The translations under genes were made by a program, and so were the position numbers. DNA of 64,000 bases from Rhizobium jaguaris. Lineage in GTDB: Bacteria > Pseudomonadota > Alphaproteobacteria > Rhizobiales > Rhizobiaceae. The DNA is taken from contig NZ_CP032694.1 in assembly GCF_003627755.1 (NCBI RefSeq), forward strand, positions 2,037,501 through 2,101,500, written 5' to 3'. The notes under the pieces were generated by a model. The model was not told the origin of the DNA. It searched no databases and saw only the letters and a program-made list of their open reading frames with translations. Positions 7,695 to 16,249 of the stretch are shown piece after piece (within the stretch, counting starts at the first letter, position 1; each line of letters starts with the position of its first letter).

Positions 7695-9269
7695 GTGTCG
7701 TCATCCGATGTGCCGGCAACCGGTGCGTTATTGTCGGTTCGCAAACTGACGAAGCTGTTCGGTAGCTTTGCTGCCTGCAATGGAATTGATCTGGAAATCC
7801 AACCGGGCGAGATTCATGCACTGCTCGGCGAAAACGGTGCAGGCAAATCCACGCTGGTCAAGATGCTATTCGGCGTTTTGGAGCCGACTGAAGGCGAGAT
7901 TGCCTGGGAAGGCCAGCCTGTTTCGATCGGCTCGCCGGGTGAAGCGCGCAAGCTCGGCATCGGCATGGTGTTTCAGCATTTCTCGTTGTTCGAAGCGCTG
8001 ACGGTCGCCGAAAACATCGCCCTTTCCCTCGATGATGGCATCCCGATCGGCAGGATCGCCGAGGAGGCTGCGACCCTGTCCCGAGCCTATGGCCTGCCGC
8101 TCGATCCCGATGCGCATGTTGCCGACCTTTCCGTCGGCGAGCGCCAGCGCATCGAAATCGTCCGCGCGCTGCTGCAGAATCCGAAGCTGATCATTCTCGA
8201 CGAGCCGACCTCGGTGCTGACGCCGCAGGAAGCCGACCGCATGTTTGAAACGCTGTTTCAGCTTCGGGACGAAGGCCGCTCGGTCCTTTATATCAGCCAC
8301 CGTCTGGAGGAGGTGCAACGCATCTGCTCGCGGGCGACGGTGCTGCGTCACGGCAGGGTGACCGGCGCCTGCGACCCACGGCAGGAAACGCCCGCTTCGC
8401 TCGCGCGCATGATGGTCGGCAGCGATGTTGCGAGCGTGCATCATGAAAGTCTTGGAAAAAAGGGTGATATTCAGCTCGAGGTCGCTGGCCTTTCGGTGCC
8501 GGCGCGCACGCCTTTTGCCATGTCGCTAAAGGACGTTTCGCTGCGTGTTCGCGCCGGCGAAATTCTGGCGATCGCGGGAGTCGCGGGCAATGGGCAGGGA
8601 GAGCTGTTCGATGTCGTTTCCGGTGAGCATACTGTAGCGTCGGACGATCTGATCCGGGTGCGCGGCCAGGCGGTCGGCACCAAGGGCATCAACGCGCGCC
8701 GCCTGCTCGGCGCAGGCTTCGTGCCCGAAGAGCGGCATGGCCATGCCGCCGTTACCAGCCTCAAGCTCTCCGACAATCTCGTGCTGGCGCGCAGCCAGTC
8801 CGACCGCAAGGCATTCCTCGGTGGCGGCTTCCTGAAAGTTATCAGGCACGGTGCCGTCAGGCAGGCGGCCAAGCGTATCTCCGAAGCCATGGACGTGCGC
8901 AAGAGCGGCGACGACCCGATGGCCGGATCGCTGTCGGGCGGCAATCTGCAGAAATTCATTGTCGGGCGTGAACTCGACCGGCAGCCCGCCGTCCTTGTCG
9001 TCAACCAGCCGACCTGGGGCGTGGATGCCGGCGCGTCGAGCCGCATCCGCCAGGCGCTCGTCGATCTTGCCAGCAATGGATCGGCCGTTCTGGTCATCAG
9101 CCAGGATCTCGACGAGATATTCGAAGTGGCCACCGATGTTGCGGTGATCTCGGAGGGGCGGCTGTCGCCTTCCTACACTATCGGCGAGCTGACGCGCGAG
9201 AAGATTGGCCTGCTGATGGGCGGCCTGCATGAATCCAAGACCCATTCGGAGCCTTCGCATGCGCATTGA
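7695..9269 (+). CDS. BMP-type (nucleoside) ABC importer, duplicated ATP-binding subunit
   Basis: A 524-residue protein with two fused ABC ATPase domains, the form used by sugar and nucleoside importers of the YufO/RbsA type. The first domain has Walker A GENGAGKST, signature LSVGERQRIEI and Walker B LIILDEPTSVLT. The second has a degenerate Walker A (GVAGNGQGE), signature LSGGNLQKFIVG and the region VNQPTWGVD. Start GTG follows GAGGGGAAC. It heads a tightly coupled operon: its stop overlaps the start of the first permease, and a second permease and a BMP-family binding protein follow. Substrates of relatives are purine or pyrimidine nucleosides; the specificity here is inferred. Confidence 0.9.
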   Translation: MSSSDVPATGALLSVRKLTKLFGSFAACNGIDLEIQPGEIHALLGENGAGKSTLVKMLFGVLEPTEGEIAWEGQPVSIGSPGEARKLGIGMVFQHFSLFEALTVAENIALSLDDGIPIGRIAEEAATLSRAYGLPLDPDAHVADLSVGERQRIEIVRALLQNPKLIILDEPTSVLTPQEADRMFETLFQLRDEGRSVLYISHRLEEVQRICSRATVLRHGRVTGACDPRQETPASLARMMVGSDVASVHHESLGKKGDIQLEVAGLSVPARTPFAMSLKDVSLRVRAGEILAIAGVAGNGQGELFDVVSGEHTVASDDLIRVRGQAVGTKGINARRLLGAGFVPEERHGHAAVTSLKLSDNLVLARSQSDRKAFLGGGFLKVIRHGAVRQAAKRISEAMDVRKSGDDPMAGSLSGGNLQKFIVGRELDRQPAVLVVNQPTWGVDAGASSRIRQALVDLASNGSAVLVISQDLDEIFEVATDVAVISEGRLSPSYTIGELTREKIGLLMGGLHESKTHSEPSHAH

Positions 9270-10344
9270 ACTCGAAAGGCGCCTGCAGGTCTCGAAACTG
9301 TTCGGCTTCCTGTCGCCGCTGCTTGCGCTCATGCTGGCGCTGATCGCCGGCACCATCATGTTCGCCCTGCTCGGCAAGGATCCCGTGGAGGCGCTGGACG
9401 CTTTCTTCGTTGAGCCGCTGCTTGAGATCTGGTCGCTGCACGAACTGGCGATCAAGGCCGGTCCGCTGATCCTTATCGCCGTCGGCCTTTGCGTCTGCTA
9501 CCGCTCCAACAACTGGAACATCGGCGCGGAAGGCCAATTCACCATCGGTGCGGTTGCCGGCTCCTACATTCCGATCGTCTTCACCGACTGGCATTCGCCG
9601 ATGGTCCTGCCGCTGATGCTGATCGCCGGCGCCATCGGCGGCGCGCTCTATGCCGCCATTCCAGCGTTGTTGAAGGCGCATTTCAATACCAATGAGATCC
9701 TGACGAGCCTGATGCTTGTCTATATCGCACAGCTCTACCTGGATTGGCTGACACGCGGGCCTTGGCGCGATCCGCAGGGCCATAATTTCCCGCAGAGCAT
9801 CGATTTTCCCCCCGAAGCGACGCTGCCGGCGATCTGGGAGGATTCCGGCCGCGCGCATTGGGGGATAGTCTTCGCCATCGTCGCGGCGATCCTTGCCTGG
9901 TTCATGATGAAATACACGCTGAAGGGCTTCGAGATAACCGTTCTCGGCCAATCGGAACGGGCAGGGCGCTTCGCCGGCTTCTCCTCGCGGAAAATGGTCT
10001 GGTTCGGCTTCCTGTTCTCCGGCGCGCTCGCGGGTCTTGCCGGCATTTCCGAGGTTGCTGGCTCGATCGGCCATCTGCAGCCGGCGATTTCGCCGGGCTA
10101 CGGCTTTACCGCCATCATCGTGGCTTTCCTGGCGCGTCTCAATCCGCTCGGCGCAATCCTCTCCGGCTTCGTGCTGGCGCTTACCTATCTCGGCGGCGAG
10201 GCGGCGCAATTGTCGCCCGGCATCTCCGCCAAGGCGGCGAGCGTCTTTCAGGGACTGTTGCTGTTCTTCGTGCTCTCTTGCGATACGTTGATCTACTACA
10301 AGATCCGGCTGACTTGGTCACGGGTACGGGGAGGTGCGGCATGA
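9259..10344 (+). CDS. BMP-type ABC importer, permease 1
   Basis: A 361-residue inner-membrane permease of the branched-chain/ribose superfamily (YufP-like), with about nine to ten membrane segments. The family's cytoplasmic coupling region is ITVLGQSERAGRFAGFSSRK. I chose the ATG at 9259, which overlaps the ATPase stop by 11 bases, because homologues begin at the charged stretch MRIELERRL; an in-frame ATG at 9229 would lie deep in the ATPase gene. The stop overlaps the next start (ATGA), indicating translational coupling with permease 2. Confidence 0.88.
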   Translation: MRIELERRLQVSKLFGFLSPLLALMLALIAGTIMFALLGKDPVEALDAFFVEPLLEIWSLHELAIKAGPLILIAVGLCVCYRSNNWNIGAEGQFTIGAVAGSYIPIVFTDWHSPMVLPLMLIAGAIGGALYAAIPALLKAHFNTNEILTSLMLVYIAQLYLDWLTRGPWRDPQGHNFPQSIDFPPEATLPAIWEDSGRAHWGIVFAIVAAILAWFMMKYTLKGFEITVLGQSERAGRFAGFSSRKMVWFGFLFSGALAGLAGISEVAGSIGHLQPAISPGYGFTAIIVAFLARLNPLGAILSGFVLALTYLGGEAAQLSPGISAKAASVFQGLLLFFVLSCDTLIYYKIRLTWSRVRGGAA

Positions 10345-11261
10345 GTGTCTTTGAGGCCATCCTCCTGACGATCATCACGGCCTCGACGCCGCTCGTCATC
10401 GCCGGTCTCGGCGAGTTGGTGGTGGAGCGCTCCGGTGTGCTCAATCTCGGCGTCGAAGGCATGATGATCATGGGCGCGGTCGCCGCCTTTGTCGGCGCCC
10501 AGATGAGCGGATCGCCCTATGTGGGCCTTATTACCGGCATTGTCGCCGGCGCGCTGTTTTCGCTGCTGTTCGGATTCCTGACGCTAACGCTGGTGACCAA
10601 CCAAGTGGCGACGGGTCTGGCGCTCACCATCCTCGGCCTCGGCCTCTCCGGCATGATCGGTGAAGGCTATGTCAGCGTACCTGGGGTGCAGCTGCGCGCA
10701 ATCGTCTTCCCGCTCCTATCAGACATCCCGCTTGTTGGGCCGGTGCTCTTCAAGCAGGATTTGACGTTTTATCTCTCGATCGCGCTGCTCATCGGCGTCA
10801 GCTGGTTCCTCTTCCGCAGCCGCGTCGGCCTGAAGCTGCGCGCAGTCGGGGATAGTCACGGCTCGGCACATGCCCTCGGGATAGACGTTATCCGCACGCG
10901 TTATCTCGCAGTCATGTTCGGCGGCGCCTGTGCGGGACTTGCCGGGGCGCAGTTGTCGCTGGTCTACACGCCGCAATGGGTCGAGAACATGTCGGCCGGT
11001 CGCGGCTGGGTGACGCTGGCGCTCGTTGTCTTCGCGTCCTGGCGGCCGATGCGCGTCCTGGCCGGCGGCTATCTCTTCGGCGCGGTGACGATTCTGCAGT
11101 TTCATGCCCAGGGCTTCGGCGTCGGCATTCCGTCACAGTTTCTGTCGATGTTGCCCTATGCATCGACTATTGTGGTTCTCGTCATCATCTCTCAAAATCG
11201 CCGCGCGACCCTGATCAATACGCCAGCGTCGCTCGGCAAGGCCTTCGTTCCGGAGCGCTAA
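10341..11261 (+). CDS. BMP-type ABC importer, permease 2
   Basis: A 306-residue permease (YufQ-like) that pairs with the preceding one to form the heterodimeric channel. The N-terminal part carries the family stretch LGELVVERSGVLNLGVEGMM, and the cytoplasmic loop is LKLRAVGDSHGSAHALGIDV. The ATG at 10341 shares ATGA with the previous stop and is preceded by GGGGAGG. The binding-protein gene begins 53 bases later. Confidence 0.9.
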   Translation: MSVFEAILLTIITASTPLVIAGLGELVVERSGVLNLGVEGMMIMGAVAAFVGAQMSGSPYVGLITGIVAGALFSLLFGFLTLTLVTNQVATGLALTILGLGLSGMIGEGYVSVPGVQLRAIVFPLLSDIPLVGPVLFKQDLTFYLSIALLIGVSWFLFRSRVGLKLRAVGDSHGSAHALGIDVIRTRYLAVMFGGACAGLAGAQLSLVYTPQWVENMSAGRGWVTLALVVFASWRPMRVLAGGYLFGAVTILQFHAQGFGVGIPSQFLSMLPYASTIVVLVIISQNRRATLINTPASLGKAFVPER

Positions 11262-11314
11262 GAACAACAAACCGGACGGATTTCGTAAATTATGTCAAAC
11301 CAGCAGGGGTAACC

Positions 11315-12391
11315 ATGAAGAAACTAGCACTCACACTCGCCACCACGGCCGCTGCCATTATCGGCTTTAGCGCTGCGGCCGAAGCTGCGCCGACTAAGAT
11401 CTGCTTTGTCTATGTCGGCTCGCATACGGACGGCGGCTATTCGCAGGCACACGATCTCGGCCGTCAGCAGATCCAGAAGGAATTCGGCGACAAGATCGAT
11501 ACGCCGTATCTCGAAAACGTTCCGGAAGGGCCTGACGCCGAGCGCGCCATCGAACGTCTCGCACGCTCCGGCTGCTCGCTGATCTTCTCCACCTCATTCG
11601 GCTTCATGGATGCGACCGCCAAGGTCGCCGCGAAGTTCCCGAAGGTGAAGTTCGAGCATGCGACCGGTTTCAAGAGCGGCCCGAACCTCGCCACCTACAA
11701 CTCGCGCTTCTATGAAGGCCGCTACATCCTGGGGCAGATCGCCGCCAAGATGTCGAAGAATCACGGCGCTGCCTACATTGCCTCCTTCCCGATTCCGGAA
11801 GTGGTCATGGGCATCAACTCCTTCGAGCAAGGCGCGCGCTCGGTCGACCCGAACTTCAAGCTTAAGGTCATCTGGGTCAACACCTGGTTCGACCCGGGCA
11901 AGGAAGCCGACGCCGCCAAGGCCATGATCGACCAGGGCGTCGACATTCTGACCCAGCATACCGACACCACCGCGCCGATGCAGGTGGCCGAGGAACGCGG
12001 TATCCATGCCTTCGGCCAGGCGACCGACATGCTTGCCTCTGGCCCGCATGCGCAATTGACCGCCGTCGTCGACACCTGGGGTAACTACTACTCCAAACGC
12101 GTCCATGCGCTGCTGGATGGCACCTGGAAGGCCGAACAGAACTGGGACGGCCTGAAGGATGGCATCCTGAAGATGTCGCCCTACACCAACATGCCTGACG
12201 ACGTGAAGAAGATGGCTGAAGAGACCGAAGCCAAGATCAAGTCCGGCGAGCTCGCGCCTTTCACAGGCCCGATCAACAAGCAGGATGGCACGCCCTGGCT
12301 GAAGGCCGGCGAAAAGGCCGATGACGCCACTCTGCTGGGCATGAACTTCTATATCGAAGGCGTCGACGACAAGCTTCCAGCAGCTAAATAA
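11315..12391 (+). CDS. BMP family ABC transporter substrate-binding protein
   Basis: A 358-residue periplasmic binding protein of the BMP/Med/PnrA family, which captures nucleosides or related purines. The N-terminal signal peptide is MKKLALTLATTAAAIIGFSA, with cleavage likely after AEAA. Family features are CFVYVGSHTDGGYSQAHDLG near the mature N-terminus and LIFSTSFGFMDATAKVA around residue 100. There is no lipobox cysteine, so it is soluble rather than a lipoprotein. It is the last gene of the operon and ends in a strong terminator, which would help make it the separately accumulating component. Confidence 0.9.
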   Translation: MKKLALTLATTAAAIIGFSAAAEAAPTKICFVYVGSHTDGGYSQAHDLGRQQIQKEFGDKIDTPYLENVPEGPDAERAIERLARSGCSLIFSTSFGFMDATAKVAAKFPKVKFEHATGFKSGPNLATYNSRFYEGRYILGQIAAKMSKNHGAAYIASFPIPEVVMGINSFEQGARSVDPNFKLKVIWVNTWFDPGKEADAAKAMIDQGVDILTQHTDTTAPMQVAEERGIHAFGQATDMLASGPHAQLTAVVDTWGNYYSKRVHALLDGTWKAEQNWDGLKDGILKMSPYTNMPDDVKKMAEETEAKIKSGELAPFTGPINKQDGTPWLKAGEKADDATLLGMNFYIEGVDDKLPAAK

Positions 12392-12419
12392 GCATGCTCG
12401 AAATCGCGAAGGTTGAAAG

Positions 12420-12444
12420 AGGGCGCCCCAAGGCGCCCTTTTTT
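12420..12444 (+). terminator. Intrinsic terminator of the BMP importer operon
   Basis: An 8-bp GC-rich stem AGGGCGCC/GGCGCCCT with loop CCAA is followed by six T residues, 29 bases after the binding-protein stop. Confidence 0.93.
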
Positions 12445-12477
12445 GTTGCACTGCATCACAGAATGTCGATTTACAAA

Positions 12478-12523
12478 AGTATTACTATATGATTTTTTCC
12501 CTGTGGCCGTAGGAGACGGCCAA
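12478..12523 (+). promoter_or_regulatory. Probable ytfQ promoter, operator and leader hairpin
   Basis: CTATAT (12485-12490) matches the rhizobial -10 consensus; no good -35 is visible, which is usual for an activated or regulated promoter. The dyad AGTATTACT (12478-12486) overlaps it and is a plausible FCD/GntR-type half-site pair. TGGCCG/CGGCCA then forms a 6-bp hairpin just before the AGGAGG-like ribosome site. All functional readings are inferred. Confidence 0.4.
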
Positions 12524-12536
12524 TTGGGAGGACATC

Positions 12537-13499
12537 ATGAAATTGAAGACTGCACTGGTGAGTGCCACGATTCTCGCTGCTTGCATGTTTACGTCTGCGT
12601 CGGCAAAGGACTTGGTCGTTGGCTTTTCGCAAATCGGTTCGGAATCCGGCTGGCGCGCGGCGGAAACGACGGTTACCAAGCAGCAAGCTGAGAAGCGCGG
12701 CATCGATCTCAAATTCGCCGATGCTCAGCAGAAGCAAGAAAATCAGATCAAGGCGATTCGCTCCTTCATCGCACAGGGTGTTGATGCGATTCTGCTGGCT
12801 CCCGTCGTCGAAACGGGATGGGATTCCGTCCTGAAGGAAGCAAAGGAAGCCAAGATCCCGGTCATTCTGCTTGATCGCACGATCAACGCACCAAAGGATC
12901 TCTATCTGACCGCTGTCACCTCCGACCAGATTCACGAAGGCAAGGTCGCGGGCGACTGGCTTGTGAAGACGGTTGGCGACAAGAAGTGCAACATCGTCGA
13001 GCTTCAGGGAACCACCGGTTCCTCGCCGGCTATCGCCCGCAAGAAGGGCTTCGAAGAAGCCATCAAGGGCCATGACAATCTGAAGATCGTGCGTAGCCAG
13101 ACGGGTGATTTCACCCGTGCCAAGGGCAAGGAAGTCATGGAAAGCTTCCTGAAGGCCGAAAACGGCGGCAAGGATATCTGCGCGCTTTACGCTCACAACG
13201 ACGACATGGCCGTCGGCGCCATCCAGGCGATCAAGGAAGCCGGTCTGAAGCCGGGCAAGGATATCCTGACCGTATCCATCGATTCGGTTCCGGACCTCTT
13301 CAAGGCCATGGCAGCCGGCGAAGCTAACGCTACGGTGGAACTGACGCCGAACATGGCCGGCCCCGCCTTCGATGCCCTCGACGCCTACCTGAAGACCAAG
13401 AAGGAGCCGCCGAAGTGGATCCAGACCGAGTCCAAGCTATATACGCAGGCTGACGACCCGCAGAAGGTCTACGAGGAGAAGAAGGGCCAGGGCTATTGA
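12537..13499 (+). CDS. ytfQ: YtfQ-like sugar ABC transporter substrate-binding protein
   Basis: A 320-residue periplasmic sugar-binding protein (type 1 periplasmic-binding fold, COG1879), closest in character to YtfQ, which binds galactofuranose or galactose in E. coli. The signal peptide is MKLKTALVSATILAACMF with cleavage likely after ASA. The mature start DLVVGFSQIGSESGWR and the hinge LLDRTINAPKDLYLT are typical of YtfQ. It begins a ytfQ-ytfR-ytfT-yjfF operon followed by a GntR-type regulator. A 200-base gap holding a palindromic repeat with a terminal T-run lies between it and ytfR, which may make ytfQ mRNA more abundant than the rest. The exact sugar is inferred. Confidence 0.92.
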   Translation: MKLKTALVSATILAACMFTSASAKDLVVGFSQIGSESGWRAAETTVTKQQAEKRGIDLKFADAQQKQENQIKAIRSFIAQGVDAILLAPVVETGWDSVLKEAKEAKIPVILLDRTINAPKDLYLTAVTSDQIHEGKVAGDWLVKTVGDKKCNIVELQGTTGSSPAIARKKGFEEAIKGHDNLKIVRSQTGDFTRAKGKEVMESFLKAENGGKDICALYAHNDDMAVGAIQAIKEAGLKPGKDILTVSIDSVPDLFKAMAAGEANATVELTPNMAGPAFDALDAYLKTKKEPPKWIQTESKLYTQADDPQKVYEEKKGQGY

Positions 13500-13549
13500 T
13501 GTAAAAAAAGCGAACCACATCGGCTGGCAAACGGCCGGTGTGGATTCTC

Positions 13550-13666
13550 AAGCGCGGAACTGCCGAAGCGCACAAGATGCTCTAGATATAAAAGATTTAG
13601 AGCGACCTTTGTGTGTTCGGATGGACGCACGGCGCTTTAAGCGAGCGGCAAGTTCCGCGCTTTTTT
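13550..13666. repeat. RIME-like palindromic intergenic element inside a terminator-like stem
   Basis: The outer arms AAGCGCGGAACT-GCC (13550-13564) and GGC-A-AGTTCCGCGCTT (13647-13662) pair almost perfectly, and the right arm runs into TTTTTT, as in an intrinsic terminator. The 82-base interior holds further hairpins: GCTCTA/TAGAGC (13579-13603), GTGTGTTC-GGAT-GGACGCAC (13611-13630) and CGCTT-AAGCG. The interior resembles the palindromic intergenic mosaic repeats (RIME) of rhizobial genomes from memory; this was not searched. It probably attenuates transcription between ytfQ and ytfR or stabilises the ytfQ mRNA end. Confidence 0.6.
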
Positions 13667-13700
13667 GCATACCAGCTCAATCCAAGGAAATGCTTACTCC

Positions 13701-15224
13701 ATGGCTCATGATGTCGAGCGCCTTCTGACCGCTACCGGCTTCTGTAAATATTTTCCCGGTTCCACCGCCCTTGATCATGTCGATTTCACATTGCTGCGGG
13801 GGGAAGTCCATGCGCTTCTCGGCGAAAATGGTGCCGGAAAATCGACACTCATCAAGTGCATGACCGGTGCCTACCGCCGCGATGCAGGCAGCCTCGTTCT
13901 CGACGGTGCCGAGATCGACCCGCATGATACGCTTGCAGCGCAGAGGCTCGGTATCGGAACGGTCTATCAGGAGGTGAACCTCCTTGCGAATTTGAGCGTC
14001 GCCGAAAATCTGTTTCTCGGCCGTCAGCCAAGACGCTTTGGCATGGTCAGCAGCCGCGTGATGAACAGCATGGCGAAAGACCTGCTGTCGCAATACGGCA
14101 TAGAAATCGATGTCAGCCGCCAGCTTGACCGTTTCTCCGTCGCAATTCAGCAAGTCATCGCGATCGCGCGTGCTGTCGATCTCTCTGGCAAGGTTCTGAT
14201 TCTCGACGAGCCGACCGCCAGCCTCGACACCCAGGAAGTCGCCATGCTTTTCGGTATTATCCGGAATCTGAAGCAGCGCGGACTAGGCATTGTTTTCATT
14301 ACGCATTTTCTTGAACAAGTTTATCAGATCTGCGACCGCATAACCGTTCTGCGCAACGGTCGGCTGGTGGGTACTCGCGATGCGGAAGGCCTTTCGCGGC
14401 AGACCCTCATCGCCATGATGCTCGGCCGCGAACTTGCGCAGGCCGAGGCGACCGCGAAACAGGCGGTCAGCGAAAGCGGGCCGGTAAGATACCGCTTCAC
14501 CAATTTCGGCAAGCGCGGCAAGATCAAACGCTTCGACCTTGAGGTTCGTATCGGCGAAGTGGTGGGGATTGCCGGACTGCTGGGCTCCGGACGCACGGAG
14601 ACCGCGGAGGTGCTTTTCGGCGTCGAGCGCGCCGATAGTGGCGAGGCAAAGATAGAGGACAAGACGGTGGCTCTTTCGGGCCCGCGCGCCGCCATCAAGA
14701 ACGGCTTCGGCTTTTGTCCGGAAGACCGCAAGACGGACGGCATCATCGGTGATCTGTCTATCCGCGAAAACATCGTCATGGCGCTCCAGGCCCGCCGCGG
14801 CTGGGCGCGCCCGTTGCCGCGTGGCGAGCAGAACGCAATCGCCGACCGCTACATCAAAGCACTGGATATTCGCACCACCGACCGCGAAAAGCCGATCAAG
14901 CTGCTGTCCGGCGGCAATCAGCAGAAGGCCATTCTGGCGCGCTGGCTGGCGACCAATCCCAACTTCCTGATCCTGGACGAGCCGACGCGCGGCATTGATG
15001 TCGGTGCGCATGCCGAGATCATCCGCCTGATCGAAGATCTTTGCGGTCAGGGAATGTCCCTTGTCGTGATTTCCTCTGAATTGGAAGAACTCGTGGCCTA
15101 TAGTTCCCGCGTTATCGTTCTGCGCGACCGCGAGCATATTGCGGAACTGACAGGCGATAAGATTTCCGCCAGCAATATCGTCGACTCCATAGCGACGGGC
15201 GAGAGCAAGCGGGAGGACGCATGA
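13701..15224 (+). CDS. ytfR: YtfR-like sugar ABC transporter, duplicated ATPase
   Basis: A 507-residue protein with two ABC domains, which energises uptake by the YtfT/YjfF permease pair. Domain 1 has Walker A GENGAGKST and Walker B KVLILDEPTASLD. Domain 2 has the degenerate GLLGSGRTE, signature LSGGNQQKAILARWLATNP and Walker B FLILDEPTRGID. The ATG at 13701 is chosen because AAGGAA lies 12 bases upstream; an in-frame TTG at 13665 falls in the T-run of the upstream hairpin. The stop overlaps ytfT by four bases. Confidence 0.92.
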   Translation: MAHDVERLLTATGFCKYFPGSTALDHVDFTLLRGEVHALLGENGAGKSTLIKCMTGAYRRDAGSLVLDGAEIDPHDTLAAQRLGIGTVYQEVNLLANLSVAENLFLGRQPRRFGMVSSRVMNSMAKDLLSQYGIEIDVSRQLDRFSVAIQQVIAIARAVDLSGKVLILDEPTASLDTQEVAMLFGIIRNLKQRGLGIVFITHFLEQVYQICDRITVLRNGRLVGTRDAEGLSRQTLIAMMLGRELAQAEATAKQAVSESGPVRYRFTNFGKRGKIKRFDLEVRIGEVVGIAGLLGSGRTETAEVLFGVERADSGEAKIEDKTVALSGPRAAIKNGFGFCPEDRKTDGIIGDLSIRENIVMALQARRGWARPLPRGEQNAIADRYIKALDIRTTDREKPIKLLSGGNQQKAILARWLATNPNFLILDEPTRGIDVGAHAEIIRLIEDLCGQGMSLVVISSELEELVAYSSRVIVLRDREHIAELTGDKISASNIVDSIATGESKREDA

Positions 15225-16249
15225 GTTCGCAGATTAAGTCCTTATTGTTTCGATTGGCTCCCCAGCTCATTGCGCTGGCTGCCATTCTTCTTTTGAATTT
15301 CATCATGTTCCCGCAGTTTTTTCATCTGGAACTGCAGAATGGCAGATTGTACGGCAGCATCATCGACGTTCTCAATCGCGGTGCGCCGGTCGCACTTCTA
15401 TCCATCGGCATGACACTGGTCATCGCCACTAAGGGCATCGATCTCTCGGTCGGCGCGGTGATCGCAATTTGCGGCGCCGTCGCGGCATCCGCAATCGTCT
15501 CCGGAGATTCGCTCGCTTATACGCTGATGTTGACCATCGCGGTCGGGCTCGCATGCGGGCTATGGAATGGCTTCCTGGTCGCGGTTCTCGACATCCAACC
15601 GATCATCGCCACGCTGGTGCTGATGGTCGCGGGCCGCGGGATAGCCCAGTTGATCACCGAAGGCGTTATCATGACCTTCAATGACGACGGGCTCATCTTC
15701 CTGGGAAGTGGGTCCTTCGCCACTCTGCCGATGCCGGTTGTCATCTGGTTGTTGGTGGCATTGGCGGTCATTCTTCTGGTGAGGCGCACGGCGCTCGGCA
15801 TGCTGGTCGAGGCGATCGGCATCAACCGGCGGGCCAGCACGCTGTCGGGCATACAGACGCCGGTACTACTGATCGCCGTCTATGCGCTGAGCGGCCTTTG
15901 CGCTTCGATCGCCGGCATCATCGTCTCCGCCGATATCAAGGGCGCGGACGCGAACAATGCTGGCCTTTGGCTCGAACTTGATGCGATCCTGGCTGTTGTC
16001 GTCGGCGGCAATTCCCTTCTTGGCGGCCGCTTCAGCATTGTCGGCTCGCTTATCGGCGCGATGATCATCCAGTCGGTCAATACAGGTATTCTGCTGTCCG
16101 GCTTCCCTCCGGAATTCAATTTGGTGATCAAGGCCGTCATCGTCATCATCATTCTGGTCATCCAGTCACCGGCTCTCCAATCCGTCTCGGCGTTTTTCTG
16201 GCGTCGGCGCGGCGCGGCGCAGATGATCCATGAGGAGCAGGCAAAGTGA
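15221..16249 (+). CDS. ytfT: YtfT-like sugar ABC transporter permease
   Basis: A 342-residue inner-membrane permease with about nine to ten hydrophobic segments, of the RbsC/YtfT family. Diagnostic stretches are SIGMTLVIATKGIDLSVGAV near residue 65 and the C-terminal LDAILAVVVGGNSLLGG. It starts with an ATGA overlap onto ytfR and ends with a GTGA overlap onto yjfF, so translation of the three genes is coupled. It should form a heterodimeric channel with YjfF. Confidence 0.92.
   Translation: MSSQIKSLLFRLAPQLIALAAILLLNFIMFPQFFHLELQNGRLYGSIIDVLNRGAPVALLSIGMTLVIATKGIDLSVGAVIAICGAVAASAIVSGDSLAYTLMLTIAVGLACGLWNGFLVAVLDIQPIIATLVLMVAGRGIAQLITEGVIMTFNDDGLIFLGSGSFATLPMPVVIWLLVALAVILLVRRTALGMLVEAIGINRRASTLSGIQTPVLLIAVYALSGLCASIAGIIVSADIKGADANNAGLWLELDAILAVVVGGNSLLGGRFSIVGSLIGAMIIQSVNTGILLSGFPPEFNLVIKAVIVIIILVIQSPALQSVSAFFWRRRGAAQMIHEEQAK

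Noticed and set aside
9178..10209. 343-codon minus-strand frame opposite the BMP permease
   Set aside because: It is a shadow frame; its composition is typical of the reverse complement of a hydrophobic protein gene.
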